Source: Anseranas semipalmata
Lineage: Eukaryota; Chordata; Aves; Anseriformes; Anseranatidae
Assembly (NCBI GenBank): GCA_013399115.1
Contig: VXAA01003006.1
Coordinates: forward strand, 674,883 to 738,882
Length of the DNA stretch: 64,000 nt
Reading direction: 5' to 3'
The notes under the pieces were generated by a model, which worked only from the letters and a program-made list of their open reading frames with translations, made no database searches and was not told the origin of the DNA. Positions 1-12,271 of this stretch are shown here, piece by piece (position 1 is the first letter of the stretch; each line of letters opens with the position of its first letter). The translations under genes were made by a program, and so were the position numbers.

Positions 1-1077
1 CAGTCATCTCTCTGAGATGAGACAGCAGTCAAATAATGTGCAAAAAAATATAACTGATTTGGTCACATCTGTTGATTTCATTAGAAATGCCATGAGACTG
101 TTGTCCAGTCAGAGTAGAGGAAACTTGTCTTTTTAGTCTCATCTGAAAGATCTTCAGATGGTAAATTGAATTAAACTCCACTTGCTTTCATCTGCATCCT
201 GCTGCAGATTGAAGCTGTGGTTCCAGAGAGTCTAAGTATTTGAAACCCGAGGCAGAGAGATGCATGTCATTCCCCCTAGACTTTAATGGAATGACAGCAT
301 TTTGCTCTAAATCTAGTTAGACATCAGCTAGTAAATGGAGAAGAAATAGAAGACAATGGAAACGCTGTTTTCATTTTTACATACCATATGCTCTTTTTGT
401 TTTGAAATGCAAATACCGAAGGGAGATTTCAGAACAATAATAAAAAGACACTATATTTTCCCCTCGTCCACTTTCACTACAAAGCAGATCTTTCAGTATT
501 TTGTCAAGTTCTCTGAGCCTTTAATATTCAACCGATAAAGACTGGCTGACTGTTGGGAAGGTTTGTGAAGGAGACATGAAGGGTGTGTGTGGTGTGTATT
601 TACTTGTCAGAGATGTGGAATTTACAGATACTAAAGCCGAATTGGCGAAGGATTAAAACTGAAAGGAATGTACAAAAAGCTGTGCTGCTTTGGGTAGATG
701 CTATTTTCCCTGTAGGCATTTGAATCTGAGTGAGGTTTGTTTTTGTGTAGCTGAAGATGATTTATGATTTCAACATGCCCAGTGGGCTAAACCCTGAAAA
801 TGTTTCATAACAAAGATAACCAGAATAAATGGTGTATGGATTCTGTATTCATTTGAAGGTGAACCTCAAAGTAAACATCACTGGCTTCCTGAATGTTTAA
901 GTGGTACTTTGCTATGTTTGACTAATGGGTGTTGCAAGTTTGAGAATTTCACGTAGCAGGATGGCTTTCATAGAGAATAACAGTGAGTGAACAGTGGTCT
1001 GTCCAGAGAGATCTCTCTTAACGTAACTTTCTTGGCCTCTTTGTAAGTTACAAAAAGGTTGTAAGTGCTCATCATGT

Positions 1078-1119
1078 AAAAAAAAATATAAAAAAAAAAA
1101 ATATAAAAAAAATAAAAAA
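1078..1119. repeat. A-rich low-complexity tract
   Basis: The tract is a run of A broken by short TAT interruptions. I see no retroposed gene or SINE body directly upstream, so it is called simple low-complexity sequence rather than a retroposon tail. Confidence 0.9.
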
Positions 1120-3031
1120 TCAAGTGTCCTTAATACTTAAAATGCGTGTTTGGGTGCTTAGCATCAGTATTCAGTCTCTTCAAAATACTGTTTGAGAGAG
1201 AGCATGGTGATAATCCACGTGCTTTTTTTAATACGAAATAATCTGAAGATTGTAGGAATGGAAAAATGCGTGCCCAAGACAAATGTGTGACCTTTAGTCT
1301 ATATAAAAGTAGGATATTAAAAAGTAAAATGGGAATATTGCACCAAGTTTGGAAGGGGGGAAGGCTTAAGTATCATGACCTGCACTGGAGTTACAGGGCA
1401 GTGTGCCTTTTCTTCAGCTCTGAGTACAATCTGCACCTTTCAGCAGCAAAGCAAAAGAGCAAGGATATTAAAGCTTTGCTGTACATGGTACCAGACCGTT
1501 TAAATAATATTTGATTGTTGAAAAAGCTTTCTAATTCTTTGCTAAAATAACAGGACCTGATAACATGAAGCTTAGATTGTAGTGATTGTGTTTTACTTTG
1601 AGATAGTTGCTTGATTGTAATCTGAGGCTTTTATTTATTGCAACAAGCATATATTCAACTGACATTTAAGTATTTTATGAACGCTGAAGTAAAGGAAAAC
1701 TGTTTTTAAACTCATCAATGTAATGTGGGTAATCTGGTTACAAGGTGCACATCAGTTGTGAGATTATAAAGGTATGAAATGTCTTGTTGACCCCTCAGCA
1801 CCCTAGATTCAAGTTCTGATAATGTTGCAAATAAGTTCTGAACATTACTTATTTCTGATCCATCTGTGAAAGTCTTGCAGTTGTGCTTGTGAATCATTTT
1901 TCAAAATAAATGTTTCTTTTCCCTTTTTAAAAACATCAGCCTATCAGCTAGAACAGTATCACAGAGAACCAATCTGCTGTGATAGAGGTTAGTTGACCAG
2001 TTTATGCTGAATTTTGCCAGTTTGGATACCATTCCTTGCTTTTAATCTCCACTGAAGCATGGTTATGATGGCTGCCTGTTGCTTTTCATCCTTCTGTGAC
2101 TGTGTGTACTGCACAATTTATAAAAGAGATTGGGGTGGTTCTTCCATATCAGGGACTCAGTGGGACTACTGAAATGTCAAATTAGGGTGAGGTGGCTGGA
2201 AGAGAATTAGAAACACGAATTCCTTTTAGTCTTTTGTGGAAATCTTAAAGCAGCCCAGGCAACCGAAGGAATAGGAAGAATGGTGTGAGTAGTTTACTGC
2301 ATTCTTAATTTACTAGAATTTGCTCTTAATAAATAGCTCTTAAAGCAAGCTTTGCATGCCCTTATGCACGCACTTCTGCTACAATGCAGAATTTACCAGC
2401 CCCACAGAACTTGCTGGGCTTGTTTAGGACCTGAAGCAACAAAATGACTGTCGTGCTTGTGCAGCACAGTTATCCTTTGGGCACTTTTTTTGTGTACATG
2501 GTGCTGTATAGGGTGTGATGTTACGTGTACCAATGGTTATATGAACTGTATTAAAGCAAAGGCATTTCCTTGCTTCCCAAGTCTGTCTGATTTTTACTGA
2601 GACACACCACTGGCTTAATGTGCTGTTTGTTAGTGACACAGCTACATCCATGTTAATAGGAACCACACCTTAGTTTTCTCTTGTTGGGTCTTGGCCTCGC
2701 TATGGTGCTGAGGTTTTGTCATGACTTTGCCATGTAAAATACTGTAAATATACAAAGTGATTATTGCAATTTTCATCACAGAATCTGAACTATCTTAGCA
2801 AACAATGAATTTGACTCCTTGTTCCTACCTCAGCAGACTGTTACCCTCCCATCTAATACAAATGAAAACAGCATATAATGTTAAGTGTATTTCAGGAGGT
2901 TTGTAGAGTTACTCTCTGCCCAGGAGCTTCCTCCGATTTTGACATATCTGTACTCGATACCCATAGACACTAAGTTGTTGAATGTCTTGGATTAAATTAG
3001 CAGGATGAAAATTAATGATATACAGTAAATG

Positions 3032-3095
3032 CATATCATTATATATATATATATATATATGCATATATATATATATCTATATATAAAATGATATG
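3032..3095. repeat. (AT)n microsatellite inside an inverted repeat
   Basis: A long alternating AT run is interrupted by GC and TC. It is flanked by complementary arms: CATATCATT at 3032-3040 and AATGATATG at 3087-3095. The whole unit could fold into a hairpin or cruciform. AT-rich palindromes of this kind are known to be length-unstable. The exact copy number may be an assembly choice. Confidence 0.9.
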
Positions 3096-6000
3096 TATAT
3101 ATAATTATTGACTTGACTTTTTATTACGCTGAACACACGTATTCCTATGAAAGTCTGGAACTGTACACAAGATACCAGTAGTTTTAATTTTCAAAATAAC
3201 ATTGTTAACAAAATTGGAAACGGTAATATAATTTGAGAAAGTACTTGATTTTCAAATGTTAATAGCAGCTCACCAAATTTGGAGTACAGTTGCATAAGAT
3301 ATATCTGTGAAGAAGTTAAGATAAAAGAGCAAAATGCATGCCTGCTAAAAGGGGTAGAGAACAGAATCCATCTTCTTGAATTTTGTAGAGGTAAAGAGGC
3401 TTCTAAGTGACTATCTTACACTGAGTCTATACATTCTAATGGAAATTTCAAAGGATCACTACTTCTGCACAGACTTCTGTGGTTGTTGTTGGATATTGCT
3501 CTTTCAGTTTTATCTAACCATTGTGTCTCTGTCCTTTATTATTCAGTACTATGAAGTTAGGAGCTACAGTCATAAGCTACTACAAGATTTATAATCGTTT
3601 GCTACAATAATGAAGTACAAGGTCACCCTGACTGGCTTGATTTCACTCACCATTGTTTTTCAAGTTTTATTTCTTATATAAAACCTTTTCCCCTTTTTTG
3701 TCTCAAGGCTTTCGGTATCGTGTGTTTGCATCTAGCTCTTCTTTTCTTGGATTTATTTTCATAGAAAGAAGACTCACGTTCAGGTAACAAATCTTTAGAT
3801 GGTGCTAGGGGGACCCGAGAGACTGATGTTCTTTCAGTTTGCGCTGGTAGAAATATTTTAGTCTTTTTTTTTTTCCAAAAAATTTTTATAGCCTTCACTA
3901 TGGTCTCCACTCCTCCCCCTAAAGAATTGTTTCTTCACCACTCTCTAACATATGTTAATACATAGAAATGGATGTAAGATAGCCTTCTTCTAGTTTCCAG
4001 ATTAAACTGTTTGTGGCCCATTCAGACCAACAGGTTGTTTTGTCTGGTTCAGAACAGATAATGTAGGTGAATGTAGTACTAAGAAAACTGACGTTAGATA
4101 CATTTGTTTGACATCAGTTATATTACTGTTTTGGCATTTGCATACTAAATACAAGGTATGTAAATAAAAGTATAATTTAAATAAACATGATCAAGACAGG
4201 GTTTGGGGTTTGCTGTTATAACAGCTGTACCTTAACAGCTAACCAACTTAATATTCTGTATTTCAAAATATGTCTAAAAATAAGCATGTTAGACTTTTAC
4301 TGATGATGCTTATGAAAGTGCTGGTACATGCTTTGGAATATGATGGTGATGCTTGTTTTTCTGTTTCCATTTTGTGTTGTAAACTCTACTCCATAGCGTG
4401 AATGTTGAGCAAACGATTTCAATAAAACAACACAAGCAATATCTTTCTGTACAGTTATCCTTTGTAAGACTGGCTTAAGCCTTCTGCTGAAGGGGATAGG
4501 GAGGAAAGTGTGTAGTGTGGATGGAGTTGAAACGGGCATGATGCCATTGGCAACCAGGCACAATAAATATAATGGAAGTGTGTCTCCAGTTCTAAAGCAT
4601 AACTCCTAAACTGTTAAGAAGCTTTAGGTGACCCTAAGAACATCGGATTAATGACTCAGAAGTTACTATTGTCCTTTTCACTGCTGTAAAACCTCATACA
4701 GACTTGAACTGCATGTTTCTGTAGTTGCTCAACCAGATATATAGGTAAGTAGATGACATGGACCTGGTAAAAGGAAAATGTTACAGAACAGTAGATGAAG
4801 CATTTTAAACCATCTTAATTAGCCCTCAGGTAAAAGCAGTGTATGTAATATTGAACTCTTGCAGATGTGTACTTTCTTCATGATCACAAATAAGGATGAA
4901 CTTAGTCTTAGTCAGAGGAAATCAGGGAGCTGTGTTTTATTGCCTCAGTGAGGACTAGTGCCATATGAAATGATTTATTCCAGAAATGTTCCCACCAGAA
5001 AGTTTGCAGTACTGGCTTTAAGCCTTTAGCTTTGAAAGCAGAAAGTGTCAGAGGGTCCCAGAGCAGTACAGGTATTAAATAATGAGCAGTTCATGTCGTG
5101 TGATCCTTACGGTGCTACGGAGTTATGCTTGTAGCCAGCTTGGCAAAAGGAGAAGCATATGGAATATACGTCTATATTTTAGATAGATGAGGAGTTTAGC
5201 AGGCCCCGTATCTGTGCATGGTTCAGTATCTTAGTATGTTTAAATGAAAAACTTTTAATTAAGTGTCATTTTAGAAATGAACGTAGGGTAATTTATCTTT
5301 TTGATAGTTTAGTGAGGAGCATTTGTTAGCTTGGACGTGGAGCCGTGTTCTGGTCGGCTTGGGCTATGGACAGAACAAGGCTCGTCTCCATTAAGGGCAC
5401 AGCGCTGTCACCTGCCCGCAAGAGGTTATAGAGACACATGTTGCTTCAGTCCAGCACAGCTTGCCTATTCTGCTTCATGTTAGCAGCCTGCCTGAAAGAT
5501 ATTCTTTGTCCTAAAATGGTGTTTCAAGTTCATTGGAATTCAGTATTACTTCACGAATGCTAAGGCAGTTTCAGGAAATGATGAGACTCTTGGATCCCCT
5601 ACTCAGTTGGATAACTTAACATCCGAGGAAGATGTTTGCAAGTCCTTAATCCATGAAATGTGTAAAGAACCATGCTTAATGCATCTCCCAATTTCCCAAA
5701 AGTGGGAAGGTGAGCTCATTCTCTTGAATGTTTAGTGCCAACAAAATCATGGAATAAAATGCTGTTCACAGTAAAAGCTGGGAGACAGTTTAGGGGAAAG
5801 GCTTCCCTTTAAGGAGGACCTCTGCAACTTTATCGTGCCCCTCTGATCTTTAGAATATTTGAGGAATTAATCCAATTAAAATACATTTATACTAGTGTAA
5901 GATGTAATATCTGTCTGCGGTCTTATTGCCTTGTAACTCATCGTTAGCTTCTTGAGTCAGCGTCACTGTGTGGTGCCTTCTGCAGTCCTCAGCAATTATA

Positions 6001-7154
6001 CCCTTCTTTGTTGTCACCTTAAATAGAGGGGTGGGAAAGATGCAAGCTCTCTGACAGCCTCCCTTATGCATTTTCCACCCTGAGAATATATCCTTAATGA
6101 TAAGATCCAGATGTCTCAAATACAGAAAGGAATTTCTGAATATCAAATCTTCTCATCTTAACCAAAACTTCATTCAGCCAGGGTTTCACATGTCCTTGTC
6201 TAAGGCATTTTTCTTGTAAATGGCAGAACAATTTACATCACTATCTTGGCTCGTCATGGCTACAGTGGATGGAGAGGAGGCTCTGGTGGTCCTTCACCAA
6301 AGGTTTTCTGAATCAGTCTGTGATGGCATGAGAGTGAACTAAGATATAGCTGTGTTTTACTACTGTGGTACGTGTATCTGTTCCTTTTAAGGTGCTTCCC
6401 CCTTTCCCCTCCTCCCCTGCCCGCACACAAAGTTCAAACACTGGCAATATCCTGAACATCTGTAACACGGCTGTCTGGAACTCTTTGCATCCTCCCAGGA
6501 TGACATTATGCAATTTCTGGGGCGTCCAGAAAATGCTTCCACTTTATTCTTTTGAGACTTCTTATGTCTAATTCCAAATGAAGTGGTGGCTACCTTAGAT
6601 TTTCTCACAGGGGAGCATGTGATACAGACAGTAACTTGGAGAAGGAAATGACACATTTCTCAATTGCTGGAATTCTTTGAGTTGTGGTTCATTATCCAGT
6701 CTTAAATGCAATTTCTCTATTCTACATCCCTGCGTATAGGGAATGGTAGCTGAGCAAAATCCTATGTCTATTCTCTTGTCATAAAGATAGACAAGTCATG
6801 CATGTCATGATACCATGGTCCCAAAACAAATCCTGACATTACTATGAACAAACTGCCCGTTTGCAAATGGCTTCATGATAAGTTTCGTATTGTTTGAAAT
6901 AGTCCCTAGAAGACCTTTTTAATCAGCAGTAGATTTTACTGAGAGTATCTAATGTGATAAATGGCCGTGTGGTCAGAGTCAGCATTTGGTGTGTATTGAA
7001 ATGTCTGTGCTTGGCTCAGTTAGAACCACCCGAAAGCTGAGCTCTGGTCTTGCTCTTTTGAATGATATGCTGCAGTTTGCCATAGTATTTCCCTCTTATG
7101 GTTTACTTTTTTGTGGACTGTTTACAGTTATGTGCTTTAATGCTTTTACACGTA

Positions 7155-7184
7155 TTTTTGTTTGTTTTTTGTTTTTGTTTTTTT
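7155..7184. repeat. T-rich (G)T(n) tract
   Basis: This is low-complexity sequence made of T runs separated by single G residues, probably a decayed poly(T). It has no coding meaning, although it creates Phe-rich and Val-rich open frames by chance. Confidence 0.8.
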
Positions 7185-10060
7185 AATGGATGTAAGCTAA
7201 GTTGGGAAAGGAATCACTGGCACCACCTAGTTCTTGCTGTGATGGGAAAGAAAAATAAAACCCTCCTAAAACTGTTGATTGAGAGTGAATCTTCTTTTAA
7301 ACTTTGAATTTCCTGGACAATTGTCAGGTGGTTACGCAGTCTTAACATGAATTAAATGTAGCTTTTTTGATGTTTAAGTTGTGTTTTTAATGAAAGGGAG
7401 AAGGAAGGTATGAGAAGTCTTTGAAATACTACCTTGTACTCAGGAAATGAAATGATTTAGCTTCTTAAATAAATGCGATGTTTGGCCACTTATGTAACGA
7501 AAAATAGTGGCTGTTACTCGTCAGATAGTCAGAAAGGGCTCGGAAGGAAAATGCTAAGTCCCCGGGAAACTGGTTAATGTCTGCATATATACCTTGGATG
7601 CTGACCCATCGTAAAGGATTTGAATGCTAGTTGGGGGTGCTGCCTTAGAAAGCTGGGTCTTGGTCTGCCACGTTGTATTGTGCTTCCCTTTCCTGAAATG
7701 CATCCGTGTCTTCTCACATGGGATCCTGTCTGCTGTCTGTATCCCCAAATGTTCTGAAAGAAAACCACATGAAGTGGGGAGGGGAAGATGGCTTGGATCA
7801 GTCATTTCCAAAACTGAAGAAATCCTAGAGTGACTCCTGATGATAGAAGTAAATGGTAGAGGTAAAGGAGATGAGCAGCAAAGTAGTAGTGGTGACCTGG
7901 CTATGTTGGAAAGTTAGCTGTTAGTGCAGAACAAAAGTCTTAATATGTACTAGAAAAAGAATTATGTACCTTTACTCTGTAAAAGGGGGAAAAGGAATGC
8001 TGATGTTGTTAGTGCACCTGTTATGACAGAAATGAGGATTTGAGTTTGTTTACTGGGTTTGCCTACTTCAGTTTGGGTAGAAGCAGCATCTTTAATTCGT
8101 TTATCATTAGGCTTTGCAGACTATGGAAGAATCTCAATGTAAAAGTAATTCTGATGGACGAAGAGCAAGGTGTTATAGTAGGCTTATTTCAAAGCTATCG
8201 GCTTTGTTAACAACACTTGCAAAATGTGGTGTTTTGCAAACGTTTTCCTGAATAACTAAATATTTAACATTAACAAGACTGTAAACATATCAGAAATCAA
8301 AACTGTAATTTTTTTGGTGACTGTTCATAATTCCATTGAAGTCTCTGCAGGAATTCAGGGATGATATTTTTGGACGCAGATTGTATCTACATATCTCTTA
8401 CCTTGCCTCTTAAACCAGTAATGTAACCAGTACTTTTCGGGGGGTGGGATTATTCCTTACTTTGTCTTCTGTTAAATCTCGCTCCATTGTGTGTTGGTTA
8501 GTTACCAGTGTCCCTTCCGAATACTGATGCATTGAAGTGTTGTTTATCAAATTATTTGTGTACTTACTGATGTAATGATATATTAAGCTCACTTTTCCAT
8601 TAACTTGGAAATCAATTTTTAGGTTGCAGATAGGTAGCACTGCCTGACCTTGTCTGAGAGTAGATTAAATTCTTCTAAAAGGGAGTTAGAATAAGTGTGT
8701 AAATTTCAGTTTGAATTGAAATTCAAAGACAAAAAATGAACTTTTAAAGCCAAAAACATGGATTCTTGTAGATTAATGCATATGAGAAGAAACTGATAGA
8801 GAAATTTTTTGACGTTTACTTGTTGAGTTATGAATGGTGTACCAAGTTTCCCTTCTCCGAGTGCCAGCAGAATCACAGACAAACAGTTTCTTTGCCAATA
8901 TGCCAGAGTCACTTTCAGTCAATACTTAACCCAAAATTTCTTTCTGTAGCACTTTCAGACCCTGTAACTTCCTTTTCCATTTATTTGCATCTGCTGTTTT
9001 TCGTAGATGGGAGTACACACATCTATTCAAGGCAATTATCAGCAAAGTGTTTTTAATTTCTTTCTGGATTTTCCTAAATCTTTAGTTTTCAGCAATGTTT
9101 ATAAGCCTGCTAGTGGTTTTAGACTTCCTTTGCATAAAACTTAACTGTGTCTTTATAATAGCTTAAACACAGAATATAATCCCTAACTTAAATAACATTT
9201 GTTTGATTGCAGTGAAACTAATATTTCATATTTGTTTTGGTGATTGTGGAGGCAGATGTGTCCACTTAAGAAACTGAAGGGTATTTTTTTCCCCTCAAAC
9301 TAGTGTTGTAGACTCTGAATAGACAACTAGATTTCATTTTCTCTTGCCCTGTCTAAGTCGAGCTTCAGAAAGCAGAGCACGGGATTTTTTCATTGATGTG
9401 CAAACTAGAACAGCGTCCATATCACTTTCCCAAAACCCAGCTGACTGCAATTGTAGTGTTTAAATGAATACTTTTGTAACAGGGTGACTTGCAGGCAGAA
9501 ATAACAGATCTTCATTGTCTTACTAAAAATATCAGGTGCAAAACAGGATTTTTCTTACCTTGAACAGTTACAAGAATGAATAGTTTTCAGACTGCTCTAA
9601 CAGCAAAAATTTACAATTGAAGTAACCCTATTAGCAGGATCCCTTTTGACGTCTGTATTGTTCAAAATTTACATTCTGCTTGGTAGTTCTGTGGGAAAGC
9701 AGGAAAAATGTTGTAAAAATTTGCTTAGAAAATATAAGCAGGTTAAGGTCTGTATAGAACTACTACTTTTTTTTTTGGTCGTGAGTATGCAATGCAACCC
9801 AACAGTTCTCTTTGTTTGTGAACTTGTCTGTGAACTTCAGGTTCTGGAGGACCCGGTTCAAAATCTGCTGATATTTCCATTTATGAACCAGCTTTGGGTC
9901 AAGCTTGGAAGCAATGCAATGAGGGCAGTAGTCTGTCTTTGTATGCGAGTAGCTATTCAGTGTCTTCAAGTTGAGAGAGGAGAGTTATTTCTTAGTCTTT
10001 TAAGGTCAGTTGAACGCAAAATGTGATATTTCTCTGACACTGACCAATAAAATATATTTA

Positions 10061-10578
10061 TTCTGTGGCTTTTGCTGGTGACGTTCTGAGCTGCCTGCTC
10101 ACTCCCCCCTCAGCGGGATGGGAGAGAGAACTGGAAGAGCAAAACCAAAATAACCTCAGGGGTCCAGACAAAGACAGTTTAATGGGTGGGGAGCAGGAAA
10201 AAAAAAAAGTAATGCAGAGGCAGTCACTCACCACATCCCACCAGCAGGCTAACGCCCAGGCAGCCTCCGAGCAACAGCTATCTCCACCACCACCACCCTG
10301 AGCGTTATTGCTGAGCATGTCTGATGCTATCTAGTGTGGAATATCTCTTTGGTCAATTCAAGTCAGTTGTCCCAGCTGTGTCCCACCCCAGCCTCTTGCC
10401 CTACTCACTGTGGGGGTAGAGTGACAAGCAGAGGCGGCCTTGGTGCTGTGTAAGCACTGTTCAGCAATAGTTAAAACACCAGTGTGTTATAAACACTGTT
10501 CTGGTCACAATCCTAAAGCACAGCACCATACAGGCTGCTGTGAAGAAAGTTAACTCTTTCCCAGCAAGACCCAGTACA
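10061..10578 (+). mobile_element. Solo LTR, avian ERVL-like family, copy 1
   Basis: This segment matches, from recalled consensus, a common avian endogenous-retrovirus LTR. It has a degraded TGTTGTGG-like 5' end, a block ending in CACTCCCCCC, GAGAGAA, GATAAAGACAGTTTAAT-like sequence, GCTGAGCATG, a GGAATATCTCTTTGGTCA block, a C-rich AGCCTCTTGCCC block, CTGTGTAAGCACTG, AAACACCAGTGTGTTA, and a terminus near CCAGTACA. The same blocks occur in the same order at 46496-47010, including an identical 19-mer at 10337-10355. No gag, pol or env remnant lies on either side, so it is a solo LTR left by recombination. The 5' end is diverged and no clear target-site duplication is visible. It carries a short (CCA)n run. 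Orientation is given by the TG...CA ends. Confidence 0.8.
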
Positions 10579-11344
10579 CTTTCTGAAGCTCAGGATCATC
10601 TTAAGAGGATGTTAGGAAGGACATCTCGCTTCTCTGGTCATAGGATGTGCAAATAATGAGAGCTAGGATCAGTAGGGCTGAGATGTGGTGTCAGGAACAG
10701 TTTGGTGTTTTAATAGTGTTACTGTACTGTCAAGCTTTTAATTTTATCTGCGTGGGACTTTGGAGGAAGAGTATCAGGACTGAACTCTACTGCCAGTGTA
10801 GAAAGGGTGATATGGAGAGGGATTGACTTGTAGGCCTGTTTAAAAATAGATGAGATAGGTTGAAAGACAAATGTAATTTGCTATTTGAGTGTTGAGTCGT
10901 TACAGTATTTGGGATAAGCTGCAGGCAAGTTTCTTTTTGGTTAGCATTCACATTGTAGAGCAGTTTCTGATCTTGCATTAAGAGGAACACTTGCTGAGAG
11001 GCTCTGGGAGTGTCGTTCTTGAATTTGTAAGCACTTTAGTGAGGCTGGCATTTTCAAATCTAAATATTTAAGGTCAGTTGTTGAATTAAGAGGCTGAGTC
11101 TGTGCCCCACTTGAAGTTTGTGTGTTCTCTGCTCAGAAAATCAAGATGCTGATATTTATGTATCCACCTCTGTTGTTTTGGTAACCTGACTTTTTAGCAT
11201 GGAAGTATGAAAATGCTAATCAGTTTTCACAGAGCCTTCAAGGGAGAAGGGTGCTTTATTTTATTAAACTGTTGATTTGCTCCATGAAATACTTTACAAA
11301 GTAAAGTAATGCTCTAATAATAATTTCTGTTTTGCTAAAATATT
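10579..11344. other. Unique DNA without a gene
   Basis: Between the first solo LTR and the first SINE relic I see only AT-rich unique sequence, with no repeat I can name and no coding signal. Confidence 0.6.
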
Positions 11345-11455
11345 TTATCTTGGGATCTCAAAATGTTTTACAAATGCTGATGAATAAAACCTCCTTTCAC
11401 TTCTGTGAAGCACATGGTGGTATTCTCATCTGATGTGTGGAATGGAACCCAGATG
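11345..11455 (-). mobile_element. MIR/CORE-SINE-like relic
   Basis: Read on the plus strand, it contains GGGATCTCAAAATGTTTTAC, then ATG spacers, then CACTTCTGTGAAG and GGTATTCTCATCTG. This is the order seen in the reverse complement of amniote MIR-type elements (GGATCTCAAAGCACTTTAC, then CTGTGAGGTAGGTA, then TATTATCCCCATTTTACAG). The 3' end of the element therefore lies to the left. It is heavily diverged and the outer limits are approximate. Confidence 0.55.
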
Positions 11456-11725
11456 TATTAACTTACAGGCCTGTGCCACAAGCAGCAAATCATCTCCTCC
11501 CCTCTATTTTTACACAAATCGTCTCTGCTTTCCAACTCTTCACTTTATGAGCTTTTTAAGTGCACAGAGCAGTGATTTACTGTTGATCACTTTTCTAACA
11601 TTTTATTCTAAATGAAACAGCCCTGTAGGTTATGAGTTGTCAAACGACAGAAAACAGAAGCTCCCCCAAGTTCAAGCTGTTTTAAAGTCTAAAGACTTAC
11701 AATAAAGAAAATAATTAAGTGAATG

Positions 11726-11800
11726 GTGTCAGAGAGGCCTGGGTTTTGGTGTTAAACTGTCACTGACTCAGCTGTTAACATCTTTGTATTGACAAGTTTG
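11726..11800 (+). mobile_element. Possible MIR core relic
   Basis: GTCAGAGAGGCCTGGGTTTT followed by CTGTCACTGACTCAGCTG resembles the MIR/CORE-SINE core (GGAGTCAGG..CCTGGGTT..CTCTGCCACTGACT..CTGTG). The similarity is short and the call is tentative. Confidence 0.4.
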
Positions 11801-12121
11801 TGGTGCTCACTTTTTTTTATTAAAATTGTACTCTCTGTCACTGTTGAACTCAGAACTAACATGGAGGTCTGTCCTTTTTGATTTTAAGTATCTTTCAGTC
11901 ACTGTGCCTAATGAGGTAGCCATTTTGTCTGATAGTTATAGCGTTGTTTCAGAATTGCTGACACTATAGTTTTGAATAAACTCAGCACATCTGTGATGTC
12001 CTTTAAAGCTCTAAGTAGGAGACAAATATCTGTTGCTGTGATTGTTGTTCTTACTGTGTGCTAAATCCATTAAAAAAAAAAAAGAGTTGGATTGAGGTAA
12101 CTGCTGTACTGCATCAAAGGA

Positions 12122-12271
12122 ATGCTGTGGAAGGATCTTTTACTGGTGACGCTGCTGAGCGCCTACTTGTCTCGAGTTGGAGAAATAATGGGAGATGCAG
12201 GCATTTTGGAAGATTCAGCCTTGATCTGTAGAACAACAGATGTATGTGAGTATGAGTTGATGTCTGTATAG
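12122..12271 (+). other. Short open frame with a signal-like start (doubtful)
   Basis: A 49-codon frame opens with ATG in a fair context (G at -3) and ends with TAG. Its first residues, MLWKDLLLVTLLSAYLSRVG, look like a signal peptide or membrane segment: a charged residue, then a hydrophobic stretch. The rest has no domain I know. A stop codon lies 24 bases upstream in frame, so the frame is not continuous with an upstream exon. A frame of this length is expected by chance many times in 64 kb. Confidence 0.12.

Larger units (their letters stand above)
1..10060. other. Gene-free unique DNA, left flank
   Basis: This stretch is AT-rich and contains no open frame with a recognisable protein domain on either strand. 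It holds an A-rich tract near 1.1 kb, an AT palindrome near 3.05 kb and a T/G-rich tract near 7.16 kb. I see no interspersed repeat that I can name. It reads as intron or intergenic sequence; which of the two cannot be decided from the window. Confidence 0.7.

Noticed and set aside
9646..10026. 126-codon frame just left of the first LTR
   Set aside because: It is not retroviral by any motif I can see and ends before the LTR. I treat it as chance.
10058..10318. Overlapping sense and antisense frames inside solo LTR copy 1
   Set aside because: LTR sequence explains them, and ERVL-like LTRs do not encode protein.
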